NCBI RefSeq assembly: GCF_006715635.1
Contig: NZ_VFNP01000002.1
Location: 2,046,001-2,110,000, forward strand
Source of the DNA: Streptomyces sp. SLBN-118
Lineage (GTDB): Bacteria; Actinomycetota; Actinomycetes; Streptomycetales; Streptomycetaceae
Direction of reading: 5' to 3'
DNA: 64,000 nt
This document shows positions 62,005 through 64,000 of this stretch, one piece after another. The stretch's first letter is position 1. Every line of letters begins with the position of its first letter. The notes beneath the pieces were generated by a model. That model had not been told where the DNA came from and searched no databases. It was given only the letters and a program-made list of their open reading frames with translations. A program made the translations under genes and the position numbers.

Positions 62005-63288
62005 TCAACGTCCAACCAAGACCCCGCCCAGGTACATCGCCTCATGGCAGGCACTCGGCTTCTGGTTGACCGGGTTGCCCACACGTCGGCAAGTGATCGT
62101 GATTGACATGTCGCTCTCCCCGGGAACATGGATGGGCGTCACCCAGTGGTGGTCCTGATCACGGAAATTCTCCAAGGCGAGTTTGAGCAGCGGCTCGCCG
62201 CCGCGTGCGACAACGAGTGTCCCCGCGTCGCCCTGAGGATTCTCCAGAACCATGTCGGTGAGCTGGAGCGTCTTGCCTTTGGGCACGGTGTATCCCTCGG
62301 TGTCCGTGCCATCTGCTGCGGACGCCGACACAGGCAGGCGCAAGGAGAACGGCACACGCTTGACCGGCGACAGGGAGTCCTTCGATTGTCCCTGTCCACC
62401 CCCTTTACCCCCCTTGCCCCCTCCCTTGCCCATCGCCTGGCCCGCCTTGTCGTCGGCAGCGGCCGCCTGCTCCCGGGCAGCAGCCGCTTCCTCGCGAGCT
62501 GCCAGGACAACAGGGTCGGCCGCCACCGCCTCCCGGGCAGCCGCCTTTACCGTCGGCTTGAGAAGGCCGAACCAGATCGCCGCCAGCACCAGGAGGAGCG
62601 CAAGCAGGATAAGCAGCACCTTGAAGATCCACTTCGGGAGCAGCGGCTTCTGCAGGTACGTCCCGTCCACGACGACGGGCGCGGCGTCCTCCTGACTCAG
62701 CGCGAGCTGAAAGGGATGGACCAGCGGTTCACCGCGCCACAGCAAGCGGTTGGGCCGGACCGACGCAGAGACGAATGCCGCATGTCCCGGCTCCACTGCC
62801 ACCGTGGCCGGACGGAACGCCAAGCGCAGCCGTTCGGCCGGATCCGCGCCGGTCAACGTCAGGATGACCGGCACGTTGCCGCGGTTGTCGACGGCCAGTT
62901 GGTGGCGTGCGGCCCAGCGGCCGTGGGATGTCTGCGGCAGGAGCTCGGCGGAGGTGTCGTGGAACGGCTCAATCCGCACGACACCTTCGGGGATCACGGC
63001 ATTTTGGGGGAATTCGGCGGGTTGAACGCGAACGCCGAATGGCACTTCACCCGCGGGTACGTCCCATGACCGCGGTGGGTGCAGTTTCACCGTCGCGGTG
63101 GTCGAGTTGCCCGGGTAGAGGGAAACCGAAGCCGGTTCGACGTCCATCCAGTCCGCGGCTTCTCCCAGCACGTCGAACGAGTAGGCCTCCACGATGTCGC
63201 TGGTGTTGCGTACCTGCAGAAGGACGGTGACCTCACTGCCGGGCTCGATCGAAATATCAGTCATGTCCAGGCTGGCCGATGCAGTCAT
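62005..63288 (-). CDS. Membrane protein with Ig-like domains ('hydrolytic protein' type)
   Basis: A 427-residue protein. The ATG at 63288 begins MTASASLDMTDISIEPGSEV, and two Ig-like/NEW3-type domains follow (VTVLLQVRNTSDIVEAYSFD, HQLAVDNRGNVPVILTLTGA). A membrane helix is near 245-270 (KWIFKVLLILLALLLVLAAI). Then comes an Ala/Glu helix (ADPVVLAAREEAAAAREQAA), a Gly/Lys run (MGKGGGKGGKGGGQGQ) and a C-terminal beta domain. Proteins like this are often annotated as 'hydrolytic protein' near Streptomyces injection systems, with no proven activity. The N-terminal side probably faces the cytoplasm since there is no signal peptide. Confidence 0.65.
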   Translation of the reverse strand: MTASASLDMTDISIEPGSEVTVLLQVRNTSDIVEAYSFDVLGEAADWMDVEPASVSLYPGNSTTATVKLHPPRSWDVPAGEVPFGVRVQPAEFPQNAVIPEGVVRIEPFHDTSAELLPQTSHGRWAARHQLAVDNRGNVPVILTLTGADPAERLRLAFRPATVAVEPGHAAFVSASVRPNRLLWRGEPLVHPFQLALSQEDAAPVVVDGTYLQKPLLPKWIFKVLLILLALLLVLAAIWFGLLKPTVKAAAREAVAADPVVLAAREEAAAAREQAAAADDKAGQAMGKGGGKGGKGGGQGQSKDSLSPVKRVPFSLRLPVSASAADGTDTEGYTVPKGKTLQLTDMVLENPQGDAGTLVVARGGEPLLKLALENFRDQDHHWVTPIHVPGESDMSITITCRRVGNPVNQKPSACHEAMYLGGVLVGR

Positions 63289-63472
63289 GCGGCCGACTGT
63301 ACGAACGTGGGCATCCGTGGGCAGCGGCCGCGCGGGAGCACTTTCGTGCGGCAGTCGGCGCCCGAAGGACCGCCCGCGCCGGAGCTGTATCGCGCGGCGC
63401 TCACCAGCATCATCTGGACGGATGGCTTGGACAACTGGCCGGGCGGCCGGGGCTGCTGAAGGAGCGGGAATC

Positions 63473-64000
63473 GTGGGACGACGCAGACTGCCCGCAAAAC
63501 TCGGCGTCGCCGTGGGGCTTTTGGTGATCACATGGGCCGCCATCGCCTGGCAGTCGGCCACGGAGGATCCGGCGGCAACGGCAGGTTGCCGGGTGGGGTC
63601 CCTTGCCGTCGGCCATGTGGAGGGCATTTCGCAAGCGTCGGCCCCTCTCGGCCGGCAGGATTCCATCACTGAGGTCTCACCGCAGGCCTTCGTACCGGAC
63701 GCGGGATGGGTGAAGAGCCGGTCCGCCGCCCGGTCGCCGTGTTCGCCTGCCCTCGTGGCGACCGCCGCCGCTCCGACAACGACCCACGTCGGCAGCACAG
63801 CCGTCGTCACGTTCACCGTACGCAACCGGGGCGGGCAGCTGGCCAGGGGCGTACGTCTGACACTACGCGGCCCCCACTCTCTGCCCACAGCCGTCACCTC
63901 GTCCAACTGCTTGTTGAGCAAGAAAGGTTGTGAACTCGATCCGGGAGCGGCTCTGGCGGTACGAGTGGCCCTGACCCCCAAGACCGCCCAAACAGCAGAG
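63473..64000 (+). CDS. Membrane-anchored protein with CARDB/DUF11-like domain (runs off window)
   Basis: A GTG at 63473 with AAGGAG eight bases upstream opens a frame of 176 codons with no stop before the window end. A basic start and one membrane helix (RRRLPAKLGVAVGLLVITWA) anchor it. The outer part has paired cysteines and an Ig-like stretch (VVTFTVRNRGGQLARGVRLT, NCLLSKKGCELDPGAALAVR) as in CARDB or DUF11 domains. It diverges from the Ig-like membrane protein gene with 184 bp between them. The C-terminal part is unseen. Confidence 0.6.
   Translation, partial: MGRRRLPAKLGVAVGLLVITWAAIAWQSATEDPAATAGCRVGSLAVGHVEGISQASAPLGRQDSITEVSPQAFVPDAGWVKSRSAARSPCSPALVATAAAPTTTHVGSTAVVTFTVRNRGGQLARGVRLTLRGPHSLPTAVTSSNCLLSKKGCELDPGAALAVRVALTPKTAQTAE

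Overview
The window is high-GC actinobacterial DNA, almost certainly from a Streptomyces chromosome. Codon third positions are strongly G/C, GTG starts are frequent, and the gene families are typical of the genus (LAL and SARP regulators, DUF6087, DUF6760, Tat-exported FAD oxidases). It mixes a conserved housekeeping block with regions full of decayed insertion sequences and ends in a contractile injection system locus.

1-11 kb: two small proteins, a Tat-exported FAD oxidase, and a translationally coupled pair encoding an L-glutamate-oxidase-like flavoenzyme and a thiamine-diphosphate 2-oxo-acid decarboxylase, bracketed by two long palindromes. A lipoprotein and a large LAL regulator follow on the minus strand. 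11.2-15.4 kb: a mosaic whose outer ends are the two ends of one IS3-type element. Most of its orfB is replaced by about 3.5 kb carrying hypothetical genes and broken IS5 and IS1634 transposases. 15.5-20.8 kb: an Old Yellow Enzyme gene divergent from tetR-yciI with four matching operator palindromes between them, a tag remnant, an NCS2 purine permease and a helix-turn-helix protein.

21.2-30.4 kb: conserved core, with the RNase P RNA gene (minus strand), a Uma2-like nuclease, an RNB-domain RNase, yaaA, a KDPG/KHG aldolase, and a Nif3 / zinc-ribbon / RNase H-phosphatase operon. 30.5-36.7 kb: an OYE pseudogene and a MerR remnant truncated head to head, a small acidic protein, an anti-sigma-type ATPase, an MFS transporter with a membrane-anchored beta-propeller, and a LuxR-type response regulator.

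37.4-64 kb: an extracellular-type contractile injection system (eCIS/CIS) locus. On the minus strand, in transcription order: sheath, inner tube, a tail-chaperone-like protein, DUF6760, a Pro-rich 733-residue protein, a second tube-like protein, LysM hub, VgrG-like spike, PAAR tip, gp25, baseplate J, tail protein I, a CisA-like zinc-ribbon/membrane/beta-sandwich protein, a secreted Cys-rich protein and a DUF4157 effector. A second DUF4157 effector, with two HExxH motifs, lies beyond an IS1182 remnant in opposite orientation. Divergent from the sheath gene is an unusual fusion of ECF sigma factor, zinc-binding anti-sigma segment, membrane helix and DUF642-like lectin, followed by a SARP regulator and two membrane-anchored Ig-like proteins. 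No AAA+ ATPase, tail terminator, clear tape measure or tail fibre was found here. The lack of a fibre agrees with what is known of Streptomyces CIS; the other parts may lie beyond 64 kb.
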